A stretch of DNA of 64,000 nt from Curtobacterium sp. VKM Ac-2865 (GTDB taxonomy: Bacteria; Actinomycetota; Actinomycetes; Actinomycetales; Microbacteriaceae): NCBI RefSeq assembly GCF_015350905.1, contig NZ_JADKRZ010000003.1:248001-312000 (forward strand). Direction: 5' to 3'. Below, piece by piece: positions 10,158 to 17,965 of this stretch; positions within the stretch are counted from its first letter, which is position 1; each line of letters starts with the position of its first letter. Under the pieces are notes generated by a model. It was not told the origin of the DNA, did not search any database, and saw nothing but the letters and a program-made list of their open reading frames with translations. A program made the translations under genes and the position numbers.

Positions 10158-11741
10158 TTGGCACCGAACACCGCACCCCACCAGCACGGCGATCGGCCCG
10201 TGCGGTCGAAGGGCGCTGCGAAGCGCGCTCGCCGTGAGATGACGAAGGACGACGTCACCGTCGTCGAGGAGTCGATGCTCAAGCGTGCCGTGGCCGCCGC
10301 CGCGCTCGGCAACGCGATGGAGTGGTTCGACTTCGGCATCTTCGCGTACCTCACCGTCACCATCTCGCAGGTCTTCCTGCCGCAGGGCGACCCGGCCTCG
10401 AACATCGTCGCGACCTTCGGGTTCTTCGCCGCCGCCTTCATCGTCCGACCGATCGGTGGCGCCGTGTTCGGCCCGATCGGCGACAAGATCGGCCGCCAGA
10501 AGGTCCTCGCGCTGACGATGATCCTGATGGCCGCCGGCACGCTGATGATCGGTCTGATCCCGTCGTACGACACGATCGGCTTCTGGGCACCCATCCTGCT
10601 GCTCGTGGCCCGCTTCGTGCAGGGCTTCTCGACCGGTGGTGAGTACGGCGGCGCCGCGACGTTCATCGCCGAGTACTCGCCCGACAAGCGCCGCGGGTTC
10701 ATGGGCTCGTGGCTGGAGTTCGGCACGCTCGCCGGCTACGTGCTCGGCGCGTCGATCGTCACCGCCCTGCAGTTCGGCCTGTCCGAGGACGCCCTGCTCA
10801 GCTGGGGCTGGCGCATCCCGTTCATCATCGCCGGTCCGCTCGGCCTGATCGGGCTCTACCTGCGCCTCAAGCTCGAGGAGACCCCGGCCTTCCAGAAGCA
10901 GCAGGAGCAGGCCGCCGAGCGCGAGTCCCAGAAGACGCCGTTCCTGAAGCTCTTCGCCGAGAACTGGCGCTCGCTCATCATCTGCATCGGGCTGGTCCTG
11001 GTCTTCAACGTGACCGACTACATGCTCCTGTCGTACATGCCGACCTACCTCGAGCAGAACCTCGGCCAGAACGCCACGTTCGGGCTCATCCTGATCGTCG
11101 TCGTGATGCTGCTCATGATGGTCGTCATCACGTTCGGCGGTCGGCTGTCGGACCGCTTCGGCCGTCGTCCGGTGCTCGCCGCCGGCTGCATCGGGTTCAT
11201 CCTGCTGTCCTGGCCGGCACTCAAGCTCGTCCAGACCGGCACGGGCGTCGGGGTCTTCGCCGGCCTGCTCATCCTCGGCGTGGTCCTGGTGACCTTCACC
11301 TCGACGATGCCGTCCACGCTGCCGGCGCTGTTCCCGACGATCATCCGCTACGGCGCGCTGGCCATCGCGTTCAACGTGTCGGTGTCGCTCTTCGGTGGGA
11401 CCACCCCGCTCGCGACCGCCGCGCTCATCAACTGGGCGAAGGACGGCGGCTACGGCTGGGCCGAGGACATCCCCGCGTTCTACCTGATGCTCGCGGCCGT
11501 CATCGGCCTCGTCGCGGTGTACTTCACCAAGGAGACCGCGTCGACGCCGCTCATGGGCTCCGGCCCGACCGTCGGTTCCGAGGACGAGATCGCCGGCGTC
11601 ATCGACGACTACAACGACCCGACGTCGGACCTCGCGCAGTCGGACTGGGCGAAGGAGTTCTCGACGAGTGAGATCCCGGTGATCTCCGCCGACGGCTCCG
11701 GCCCCGCCGCGGGCAAGGACACGGCGACCGCCGGTTCCTGA
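10158..11741 (+). CDS. MHS family MFS transporter (ProP-like)
   Basis: Inner-membrane metabolite:H+ symporter of the major facilitator superfamily, 527 aa with about 12 helices. MHS hallmarks are visible: ALGNAMEWFDFGIFAYLT at the first helix, RPIGGAVFGPIGDKIGR, and the GGEYGGAATFIAEYSPDKRR motif, as in proline/betaine transporter ProP. The C-terminal tail is long, acidic and Ser/Gly-rich (about 70 residues). The TTG start at 10158 is chosen because GGAGG lies 7 bases upstream; an alternative ATG is at 10238. Likely substrates are compatible solutes or small carboxylates; the sequence alone does not decide. Confidence 0.9.
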   Translation: MAPNTAPHQHGDRPVRSKGAAKRARREMTKDDVTVVEESMLKRAVAAAALGNAMEWFDFGIFAYLTVTISQVFLPQGDPASNIVATFGFFAAAFIVRPIGGAVFGPIGDKIGRQKVLALTMILMAAGTLMIGLIPSYDTIGFWAPILLLVARFVQGFSTGGEYGGAATFIAEYSPDKRRGFMGSWLEFGTLAGYVLGASIVTALQFGLSEDALLSWGWRIPFIIAGPLGLIGLYLRLKLEETPAFQKQQEQAAERESQKTPFLKLFAENWRSLIICIGLVLVFNVTDYMLLSYMPTYLEQNLGQNATFGLILIVVVMLLMMVVITFGGRLSDRFGRRPVLAAGCIGFILLSWPALKLVQTGTGVGVFAGLLILGVVLVTFTSTMPSTLPALFPTIIRYGALAIAFNVSVSLFGGTTPLATAALINWAKDGGYGWAEDIPAFYLMLAAVIGLVAVYFTKETASTPLMGSGPTVGSEDEIAGVIDDYNDPTSDLAQSDWAKEFSTSEIPVISADGSGPAAGKDTATAGS

Positions 11742-11776
11742 GGCGTCCTGTCCACCGGGTGCGTCCGGCCGGGGGT

Positions 11777-12009
11777 GTGTCCGGCGCCGAGTCTCGCTCC
11801 GGCGGACAGCGTGCGGCCTCCTGGCCGCGCAGAGTGTCCGCCTGGCCGAGTCTCGCCGGTGGCGCTCCGGCCCACCCGGCCTGGAGGCCCGACCTGCGTG
11901 AGCGGGTCGGGCCTCTGCCCGTTGGTGGCCGCGTCCGGCTGCGAGTCTCGCTCCGGCGGGCAGGCTGCGGCCTCCGGGCGGCGCAGGGCGTCCGCCTGGC
12001 CGAGTCTCG
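11777..12009. repeat. 79-base direct repeat pair
   Basis: Two copies of a 79-base sequence (11777-11855 and 11931-12009) match at 69 positions, with long identical blocks such as GAGTCTCGCTCCGGCGG and GTCCGCCTGGCCGAGTCTCG. They flank the hairpin at 11885-11914. No coding sense is apparent. The duplication lies between the MFS gene and the ABC operon 3' end. Confidence 0.75.
11885..11914. terminator. bidirectional terminator
   Basis: AGGCCCGACC and GGTCGGGCCT form a perfect 10-bp stem with a 10-base loop, between the convergent MFS and ABC-transporter genes. Confidence 0.7.
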
Positions 12010-12030
12010 ACCCGGCGCCCGGCCCGCGCG

Positions 12031-13701
12031 CTACGCGGCGGGGCCCGCCGCCAGCCGCTCCGCGGCGGCGAGCAGCGCGACGGTCACGGGGTGGGTGGGG
12101 TGGGCGAAGACCTCGTGCGCGGGGCCGTGTTCCACCGCGGCACCGTCGTGCATCACCAGCAGGTCGTCTGCGATGCGACGAACCGCCCGTAGGTCGTGCG
12201 AGACGAACACCATCGCGACGCCGGTGTCCTCCCGCAGCCGTTCCAGGAGCGTCAGCACCGCGTCCTGCACGGTCGCGTCGAGTGCGGTCACCGGCTCGTC
12301 GAGCACCAGGACCGCCGGGTCGGTGGCCAGCGCCCGGGCGATCGCCAGCCGCTGCCGCTGCCCGCCGGAGAGCGTCAAGGGCGAACGGCTGCGGAGCGCG
12401 GGGTCGAGCTCGACCTGACGGAGCGCCTGGTCCACCCGGTCGCCGAGGTCGCCCGTCGCACGCCGGGCAGCGCCGTCGGTCAGCGCGTCGGCGAGCACCC
12501 GCTCGACGCTCCAGCGTTCGTCGAACGTCGCGCCCGGGTCCTGCACGACGGCGGAGACGCGTCGGCGGCGGGGCCGTCGCTCGCGCTCGGGGAGCGGCGC
12601 CCAGGCCTCGCCGTCGAGGGTCACGGTACCGGTGTCAGGGTCCTCGAGGCCGAGGAGCATCCGGACGACGGTCGTCTTGCCCGAACCCGAGGCCCCGACG
12701 ACGCCGAGCGACCGTCCGCGCTCCAGGCCGAACGACACCCCGGTGACGGCGTCCACGTGGTCGTAGGCCTTCCGCAGGTCCTGCGCCGCGAGCACGCCCC
12801 CGCTGTGAGCCGGGTCGTGCGAGGTTGCACACTCCGTGCACGGGTCGGACCCCCGCACGGAGTGTGCAACCTCGCACCGGTCGACAGACGGCGCACCGTG
12901 CGCGGCACCGTCACCCGCCGCACCGTCACGCGCCGCACCGTCACCGGCCGCAGCGACGAGCGCCCGCGTCACCGGGTGCTCCGGCGCTCGGAGCACCCGG
13001 TCCACCGGACCGGACTCGACGACCCGCCCGCCGTCCATCACGACGACCCGGTCGGCCCACCCGGCGACGAGCCCCAGGTCGTGCGTCACGACGAGCAGCC
13101 CGGCGCCCTGCTGCTGTGCCGCGCGGAGCTGTTCCATCACCCGGACGGCGACCCCGGCGTCCAGGGCGGTCGTGGGTTCGTCCGCCACGACGAGCGCCGG
13201 CGCACCGATCGTCGCCGCGGCGATGAGTGCCCGCTGCCGCATGCCCCCGGACAGCGTGCCGGCGAGCCGCCCGTCGGAGGCGATCGCGGGGTCGAGCCCG
13301 ACGCCCTCGAGCGCGGTGCGCACGGCGTCCACGCGCTCCCTGGCGCTCATCTCGGTGTGCAGCCGCAGGGTGTCGGCGACCTCACGCCCGACCGGACGCA
13401 GCGGGTCCAACGCGCCCAGGGCCTCCTGGCCGACGTAGCCGACCCGCGATCCGCGGACCGTCCGCCAGCGTCGCTCGGTGAAGGCACGGGCGTCGAGCCC
13501 GGCGACCTCGAGCCGGTCGGCACGGACGGCCGAGCCGGACGAGGAGAGCCCGAGCAGGGCCCGCACGGTGACGGTCTTGCCGGAGCCGGACGCGCCCACG
13601 AGGGCGACGCACTCGCCGGCGGCCACGTGCAGGTCGACGTCGTGGACGAGCGGCGTGCCACCGATCGCGACCGACAGTCCGTGGGCATCGAGGACGTTCA
13701 C
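12031..13701 (-). CDS. dipeptide/nickel-type ABC transporter, fused double ATPase
   Basis: Cytoplasmic energy-coupling component with two complete ABC domains in one 556-aa chain (DppD plus DppF arrangement). Domain 1 has Walker A GASGSGKTVT, signature LSGGMRQR and Walker B LVVADEPTTALD. Domain 2 has GASGSGKTTVV, LSGGQRQRLAIARAL and VLVLDEPVTALD. The linker is unusual: repeated Ala/Asp/Gly and a segment (RCEVAHSVRGSDPCTECATS) encoded by a 23-bp palindromic repeat at 12817-12877. The GTG start overlaps the permease stop (GTGA). It is the last gene of the operon SBP-permease-permease-ATPase. Confidence 0.93.
   Translation of the reverse strand: MNVLDAHGLSVAIGGTPLVHDVDLHVAAGECVALVGASGSGKTVTVRALLGLSSSGSAVRADRLEVAGLDARAFTERRWRTVRGSRVGYVGQEALGALDPLRPVGREVADTLRLHTEMSARERVDAVRTALEGVGLDPAIASDGRLAGTLSGGMRQRALIAAATIGAPALVVADEPTTALDAGVAVRVMEQLRAAQQQGAGLLVVTHDLGLVAGWADRVVVMDGGRVVESGPVDRVLRAPEHPVTRALVAAAGDGAARDGAAGDGAAHGAPSVDRCEVAHSVRGSDPCTECATSHDPAHSGGVLAAQDLRKAYDHVDAVTGVSFGLERGRSLGVVGASGSGKTTVVRMLLGLEDPDTGTVTLDGEAWAPLPERERRPRRRRVSAVVQDPGATFDERWSVERVLADALTDGAARRATGDLGDRVDQALRQVELDPALRSRSPLTLSGGQRQRLAIARALATDPAVLVLDEPVTALDATVQDAVLTLLERLREDTGVAMVFVSHDLRAVRRIADDLLVMHDGAAVEHGPAHEVFAHPTHPVTVALLAAAERLAAGPAA
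12817..12877. repeat. hairpin repeat inside the ATPase coding sequence
   Basis: A perfect 23-bp inverted repeat (arms 12817-12839 and 12855-12877, core CACTCCGTGC / GCACGGAGTG, 15-base loop) lies in frame in the linker between the two ABC domains. It shares the CACTCCGTG core with the hairpins at 191-246 and 14620-14681 but differs outside it. Confidence 0.8.
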
Positions 13702-14573
13702 CGCAGCGCTCCTGTTCGTCGGAGTGCCCGGCCGAGCACGGTCACGGCGGTCGCGAGCACGACGATCGCCAACCCGGGGAAGGTGCTCATCCACGGCGCG
13801 GTGAGCAGGTACGTGCGGCCGTCGGCCAGCATCGCGCCCCACTCCGGCGCCGGCGGCGGCGTCCCGACACCGAGGTAGCTCAGGGCCGAGGCCCAGACGA
13901 CCGCCTGCCCGATGCCGAGCGTGCCCACGGCGACCACCGGCCACAGCGCGGCGGGCAGCACGTGCCGGACGACGATCCGCGCGGGGGAGCGCCCGAGCAG
14001 CACCGCGGTCTCGACCACCTGCGAGGACCGTGCCGAACGCACGAGCCCCCGCACGATGCGCGCGTACCCGGGCGCCGTGGCGAACCCGACCGCGAGCATC
14101 GCCGGCACCGGACCCGGCCCGGTCACGGCGATGACGACGAGCGCGACGAGCAGCAGGGGGAGTGCGAACGCCACCTCGGTGACGCGCCCGACGACGGCGT
14201 CGACGAGGCGCCCGCCGAGGCCCGCCACCACGCCGAGCACCACCCCGACGACCCCGCCGACGAGGGTCGCGACGACCCCGACGAGCAGGCTCGCGCGGGT
14301 GCCGGCGACGACACGCGCCAGGACGTCGCGCCCGGACTCGTCCGTGCCGAACACGTGTCCGGGCCCGGGGGCCAGCAGGGCCTCCGTCGGGTGCACCGCG
14401 AGCGGGTGCGCGCCGCCGAGCAGCGCAGGCCACACGGCGGCGACCACCGCCACCGCCACGACCCCCGCCGCCACCAGACCGGCCGGTCCGAGCGTCCCCC
14501 CACGGAACCGCTCGGACCGGTCGCGGACGGTGTCGGTGTCGGCCGGGAGGCTCGGCTCGGCGATCCCGCTCAC
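13698..14573 (-). CDS. ABC transporter permease, DppC-like
   Basis: Second membrane subunit of the peptide/nickel-type importer, 291 aa. It has an N-terminal helix (LVAAGVVAVAVVAAVWPALLGG), then the DppC/OppC signature region (VFGTDESGRDVLARVVAGTR) and five further helices. The coupling motif for the ATPase lies near AVLLGRSPARIVVRHVLP. The GTG start overlaps the stop of the upstream permease (GTGA) and its own stop overlaps the ATPase start, so the three genes are translationally coupled. The substrate cannot be read from sequence. Confidence 0.91.
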   Translation of the reverse strand: MSGIAEPSLPADTDTVRDRSERFRGGTLGPAGLVAAGVVAVAVVAAVWPALLGGAHPLAVHPTEALLAPGPGHVFGTDESGRDVLARVVAGTRASLLVGVVATLVGGVVGVVLGVVAGLGGRLVDAVVGRVTEVAFALPLLLVALVVIAVTGPGPVPAMLAVGFATAPGYARIVRGLVRSARSSQVVETAVLLGRSPARIVVRHVLPAALWPVVAVGTLGIGQAVVWASALSYLGVGTPPPAPEWGAMLADGRTYLLTAPWMSTFPGLAIVVLATAVTVLGRALRRTGALR

Positions 14574-15685
14574 CGCGCGCCCGCCTCGTGGCCAGCCCCG
14601 GCGTCGGCGCCGCCAGGCCGCTGAGATCGCACTCCGTGTCGCCTCCCCGCGCCGGGACACGACACGGAGTGCGATCTCAGCGTCCCCGGGGACCGGGAAC
14701 CGCGCGGGTCGACGGCCCGCTCGACGAGGTCGGCCACCGCGAGCACCACGACGTAGGCCGCCGCGGAGACGAGGGCGATGCCGGCCACGAGGGGCATGTC
14801 CCGCTGGGTCACGGCGGTCACGAGGGCACGCCCGACGCCCGGGAGCGCGAACACCGACTCCACCACCACGGCGCCGGACACCAGCGACCCGAAGGCCCAG
14901 GCGGACAGGGCGATCCCGGGCAGCGCAGCGTGCCGGAGCAGGTGACGTCCGAACAGTCCGGCGCGGGTCTCGCCGCGACCGCGGGCAGCGAGCGCGAACG
15001 CCGAGCGCTGGGCGTCGACCACGCCGTCGCGGACCGTCTCGGCGAGGTACCCGGCGACGGGCACAGCCACGGTCAGCACGGGGAGCACCCATCCGCGGAC
15101 ACTGCCGTCGCTGACCGCCGGCACCCAGCCGAGGGCGCTCGCGAAGACCACGATCAAGACGCTGCCCAGCCAGAAGTGCGGCATCACGCTCGCCGTGACC
15201 GAGATCGCGCTCGTCAGGGCCGCGGCGACCCGACCGCGCTGAGTGGAGCACCACGCGGCGACGATGGCGAGCACCCATGCGACGACGAGCCCGGCGACCG
15301 CCAGGGTCAGCGTCACCGGGAGCTGCTGCCCGAGCAGCGTCGCCACGGGCGTGCGGAACGCGTACGAGTCCCCGAGCTGCCCGGTCGCCAGGCGGCCGAG
15401 GAACACCACGTACTGCACGAGCACCGGACGGTCGAAGCCGTAGTCCTGGCGGACCTGCGCGACCGCCTCGGCCGAGGCCTGCGACCCCGGCCCGCCGAGC
15501 ACCGCGAGCGCCGGGTCACCGGGGATGAGCCGGATCGCGACGAAGACGATCGTCGCCACCGCCCAGAGCACGCCGATGCCGCCGGCCGCACGGCGGAGCG
15601 CCCAGCGCGACCAGTGCCCTGCGACCGCGGCGGCGCCGGGGCGGTGCCGGTCCGTGGGACGCGCTGGGAGCCTCCTGTCCGTCAC
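14570..15685 (-). CDS. ABC transporter permease, DppB-like
   Basis: First membrane subunit of the importer, 371 aa. DppB features are the N-terminal helix ending AIRLIPGDPALAVLGG, the region DYGFDRPVLVQYVVFLGRL, and the coupling segment (LFGRHLLRHAALPGIALSAW). The last 35 residues or so are not transporter-like: a hairpin repeat (14620-14681) is read through in frame, adding a Ser/His/Arg/Gly-rich tail after LVERAVDPRGSRSPG. The chosen GTG at 15685 overlaps no stop but lies 5 bases before the end of the upstream binding-protein gene; no strong Shine-Dalgarno is seen. Confidence 0.9.
   Translation of the reverse strand: MTDRRLPARPTDRHRPGAAAVAGHWSRWALRRAAGGIGVLWAVATIVFVAIRLIPGDPALAVLGGPGSQASAEAVAQVRQDYGFDRPVLVQYVVFLGRLATGQLGDSYAFRTPVATLLGQQLPVTLTLAVAGLVVAWVLAIVAAWCSTQRGRVAAALTSAISVTASVMPHFWLGSVLIVVFASALGWVPAVSDGSVRGWVLPVLTVAVPVAGYLAETVRDGVVDAQRSAFALAARGRGETRAGLFGRHLLRHAALPGIALSAWAFGSLVSGAVVVESVFALPGVGRALVTAVTQRDMPLVAGIALVSAAAYVVVLAVADLVERAVDPRGSRSPGTLRSHSVSCPGAGRRHGVRSQRPGGADAGAGHEAGAR
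14620..14681. repeat. REP-like hairpin repeat, copy 2, inside permease 3' end
   Basis: A perfect 22-bp inverted repeat (arms 14620-14641 and 14660-14681, core GAGATCGCACTCCGTGTCG, 18-base loop). It matches the hairpin at 191-246 in both arms. It forms the last part of the DppB-like permease gene and so encodes that protein's C-terminal tail. Confidence 0.85.
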
Positions 15686-15689
15686 CGCG

Positions 15690-17321
15690 TCAGCGGTCGA
15701 TCCAGGCGGTGCCGAACCACGGGGTGGAGACCGCGGTGGTCTCGATGCCGTGGACGGCCGAGCGGTACAGGAAGTGGTTCTGCTGGTCGTAGAGCGGCAG
15801 GACCGTGGCGCTGGCCAGGATCTTCTCCTGCGCCTGCTCGTACAGCGTGCCGCGCTCGCCGGAGTCGGACGTCCGTGCGGCTCGCTGCAGGAGGTCGTCG
15901 ACTGCCGGGTCGTCGAGCTGTGCGAGGTTCGCGAAGTAGCCGGACGGTGCCGGGGTGATGCTCGCGCTGTCGTAGAGGATGCGGAGCACGTCGGCACCGA
16001 CCTTCGTGTAGGGCGCGCTCACGACGTCGTACTGGTTCTTCGCCAGGGCCGCGTACCAGCTGGACAGGTCGAGCTCCTCGAGCTGCACCTTGATGCCGAC
16101 CTCAGCCTCGGAGGCCTGGATCTGCTGGAACAGGCTGCGCTCCGCGGGGACCGACTGGTTCGTCGACACCGGGAAGGTCACCGTGAGCTGCTTGCCGTCC
16201 TTCTCGCGGATGCCGTCCGAGCCGACCTTCCACCCGGCGTCGTCGAGCAGCTGCTTCGCCGTCGACGGGGAGTACCGGAACAGCTTCCGGTCGGAGTACC
16301 CGTACGGCTCGACGCTCGAGAGCACCGAGTACGAGCGCTTCGCCGTGTCGAGGAACAGGGACTTCAGGCCCGGGTCGATCTCGGCCCCGGCGATGAAGGC
16401 CTTGCGGACGGCCTCGTCCTGGAACACGCCGTGCCCGGAGTTGAGCTCGAGGCGGTTCGACGCACCGGGGCGCGGGGCGTCGAGGTCGCGGATGGCGCCC
16501 TTCGCGGACGCGGCCTTCAGCTGGTCGGGCTGGGCGTTGTCGATGACGTCCACCTGGCCGGCCTGCAGGGCGGCGTAGCGCGAGGTGGCGTCGGGGAGGA
16601 AGCGCCACGTGATGCCGGACAGGCGCGGCTTCGTGGATCCCCAGTACTTCGCGTTCTTCGTCAGCGTGACCCGGTCGCCGTGCTTCCAGTTCGTGATCGT
16701 GAACGGGCCGGTGCCGACGGGCGACTCGCAGTTGGCCGCTTGGGACCGGTCGAGCGCCTTCGGGCTCTCCATGCCGACCCACGGCTGCGAGAAGGACTCG
16801 AGCAGGGCGCTGTCCGGTCGGCTCAGCGCGAGCGTGACCGTGTGGTCGTCGGTCGCGGTCGCCTGCTTGATGGACTGCAGCGCGAGGTAGCCCGTGCTCG
16901 ACGCGGTCTTCGGGTCCTGCACGTGCTCGATGTTGCGCACCACGGCGGCAGCGTCGAACGGCGTGCCGTCGGTGAACGTGACGTCGTCGCGGAGCGTGAA
17001 CGTCAGCGTCGTGCCGTCGTCGCTCGTGGTCCACTTCGTCGCGAGGGCGGGCACGGGCTTGCCGTCCTGCAGCCCGACGAGCTCCTCGATGTACTGGGTC
17101 GAGAGCAGCGCCTGCGGGTAGTTGCCGCCGACGTGCGGGTCGAGGCAGGTCGGCTCGGCGTCGCCGGAGGCGTACGTGAGCGTGCCACCGGCGACCGGGG
17201 TGCTGCTCGTGGTGCTCGCGCCGGAGCCCGTGCACGCGGTCAGGGCGAGCAGGATCGTCGCGGCGCCCGCGACGGCGCTGGCAGCGCGCATCCGAGCTTT
17301 CTGTACTGAGTCCAACATCAT
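15690..17321 (-). CDS. ABC transporter substrate-binding lipoprotein (family 5)
   Basis: Extracellular solute-binding protein of the peptide/nickel family (SBP_bac_5), 543 aa. The lipobox LTAC follows a hydrophobic signal (AAGAATILLALTAC), so it is membrane-tethered. Family features include LDPHVGGNYPQAL, a YWG segment (KNAKYWGSTKPRLSG) and a C-terminal half with repeated basic/aromatic patches. First gene of the importer operon. Two starts are possible: ATG 17321, nine bases after a TAGACT -10, or ATG 17291 after a weak Shine-Dalgarno, which gives a more ordinary signal peptide. A divergent TetR gene begins 31 bases away. Confidence 0.93.
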   Translation of the reverse strand: MMLDSVQKARMRAASAVAGAATILLALTACTGSGASTTSSTPVAGGTLTYASGDAEPTCLDPHVGGNYPQALLSTQYIEELVGLQDGKPVPALATKWTTSDDGTTLTFTLRDDVTFTDGTPFDAAAVVRNIEHVQDPKTASSTGYLALQSIKQATATDDHTVTLALSRPDSALLESFSQPWVGMESPKALDRSQAANCESPVGTGPFTITNWKHGDRVTLTKNAKYWGSTKPRLSGITWRFLPDATSRYAALQAGQVDVIDNAQPDQLKAASAKGAIRDLDAPRPGASNRLELNSGHGVFQDEAVRKAFIAGAEIDPGLKSLFLDTAKRSYSVLSSVEPYGYSDRKLFRYSPSTAKQLLDDAGWKVGSDGIREKDGKQLTVTFPVSTNQSVPAERSLFQQIQASEAEVGIKVQLEELDLSSWYAALAKNQYDVVSAPYTKVGADVLRILYDSASITPAPSGYFANLAQLDDPAVDDLLQRAARTSDSGERGTLYEQAQEKILASATVLPLYDQQNHFLYRSAVHGIETTAVSTPWFGTAWIDR

Positions 17322-17330
17322 GGCGGAGCG

Positions 17331-17336
17331 AGTCTA
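17331..17336 (-). promoter_or_regulatory. -10 hexamer of the ABC importer operon
   Basis: TAGACT on the minus strand lies 9 bases before the first possible ATG (17321) and 39 before the second. It sits inside the 31-base gap to the divergent TetR gene, so repressor binding there would affect both promoters. Confidence 0.5.
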
Positions 17337-17352
17337 GCTGTTCAATGGGGGC

Positions 17353-17952
17353 ATGGACGAACGCACCCGTCGCGGGGGACGACCGCGCCGATCGAGCGCC
17401 GAGGTGCTCGCGGACGCGGCGGCCGAGCTGTTCCTCGAGCAGGGCTACGGCCGCACGACCGTGGACCAGATCGCCGCCCGTGCCGGGGTCAGTCGGGCGA
17501 CGTTCTTCAACTACTTCCCGGCGAAGTCCGACGTGATGTGGCTCGAGCTCGACGCCGCCGTCGCCGCGCTGCCCGAGCTGCTGGCGGCGTCCACCGAGCC
17601 CTCGCCGGTCCGTGCGGTGGAGGACGCGCTGCTCGCCGCTGCCCGTGCCCACGACCCCGAGCGCGTGCCGTGGGCGGTGGCCCAGGCCGAGGTGATGGGC
17701 ATCGGCGCCGAGCTCGTCGCCAGCGTGGCTGCCCGGGTCACTTCGCAGCACGCCGCCGTCGCCGCGTTCGTCGGGCGACGGACGGGGGAGCAGGCCGGGG
17801 CGCTCTGGCCGCAGACGGTGTCGGGCGCGATGCTCGGGGCGGCGGCCGCGGCGTTCGGGGTGTGGGTCGCGGACGGGGTCGGGCGGCGGGCGCTCGTGGA
17901 GTACGTCGCGGCGGCGCTGACCCCGGTGGTTGCCGGCCTCGACGCCCGCTGA
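17353..17952 (+). CDS. TetR family transcriptional regulator
   Basis: DNA-binding regulator, 199 aa, starting RGGRPRRSSAEVLADAAAEL. The helix-turn-helix is VDQIAARAGVSRATFFNYFPAKSDVM, a textbook TetR signature. The C-terminal ligand domain is Ala-rich. It is divergent from the peptide-type ABC importer with only 31 bases between start codons, so it is the obvious candidate regulator of that operon. A run of G (GGGGGC) just before the ATG may serve as Shine-Dalgarno. Ligand unknown. Confidence 0.9.
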   Translation: MDERTRRGGRPRRSSAEVLADAAAELFLEQGYGRTTVDQIAARAGVSRATFFNYFPAKSDVMWLELDAAVAALPELLAASTEPSPVRAVEDALLAAARAHDPERVPWAVAQAEVMGIGAELVASVAARVTSQHAAVAAFVGRRTGEQAGALWPQTVSGAMLGAAAAAFGVWVADGVGRRALVEYVAAALTPVVAGLDAR

Positions 17953-17965
17953 CGGGGAGCGGTCG

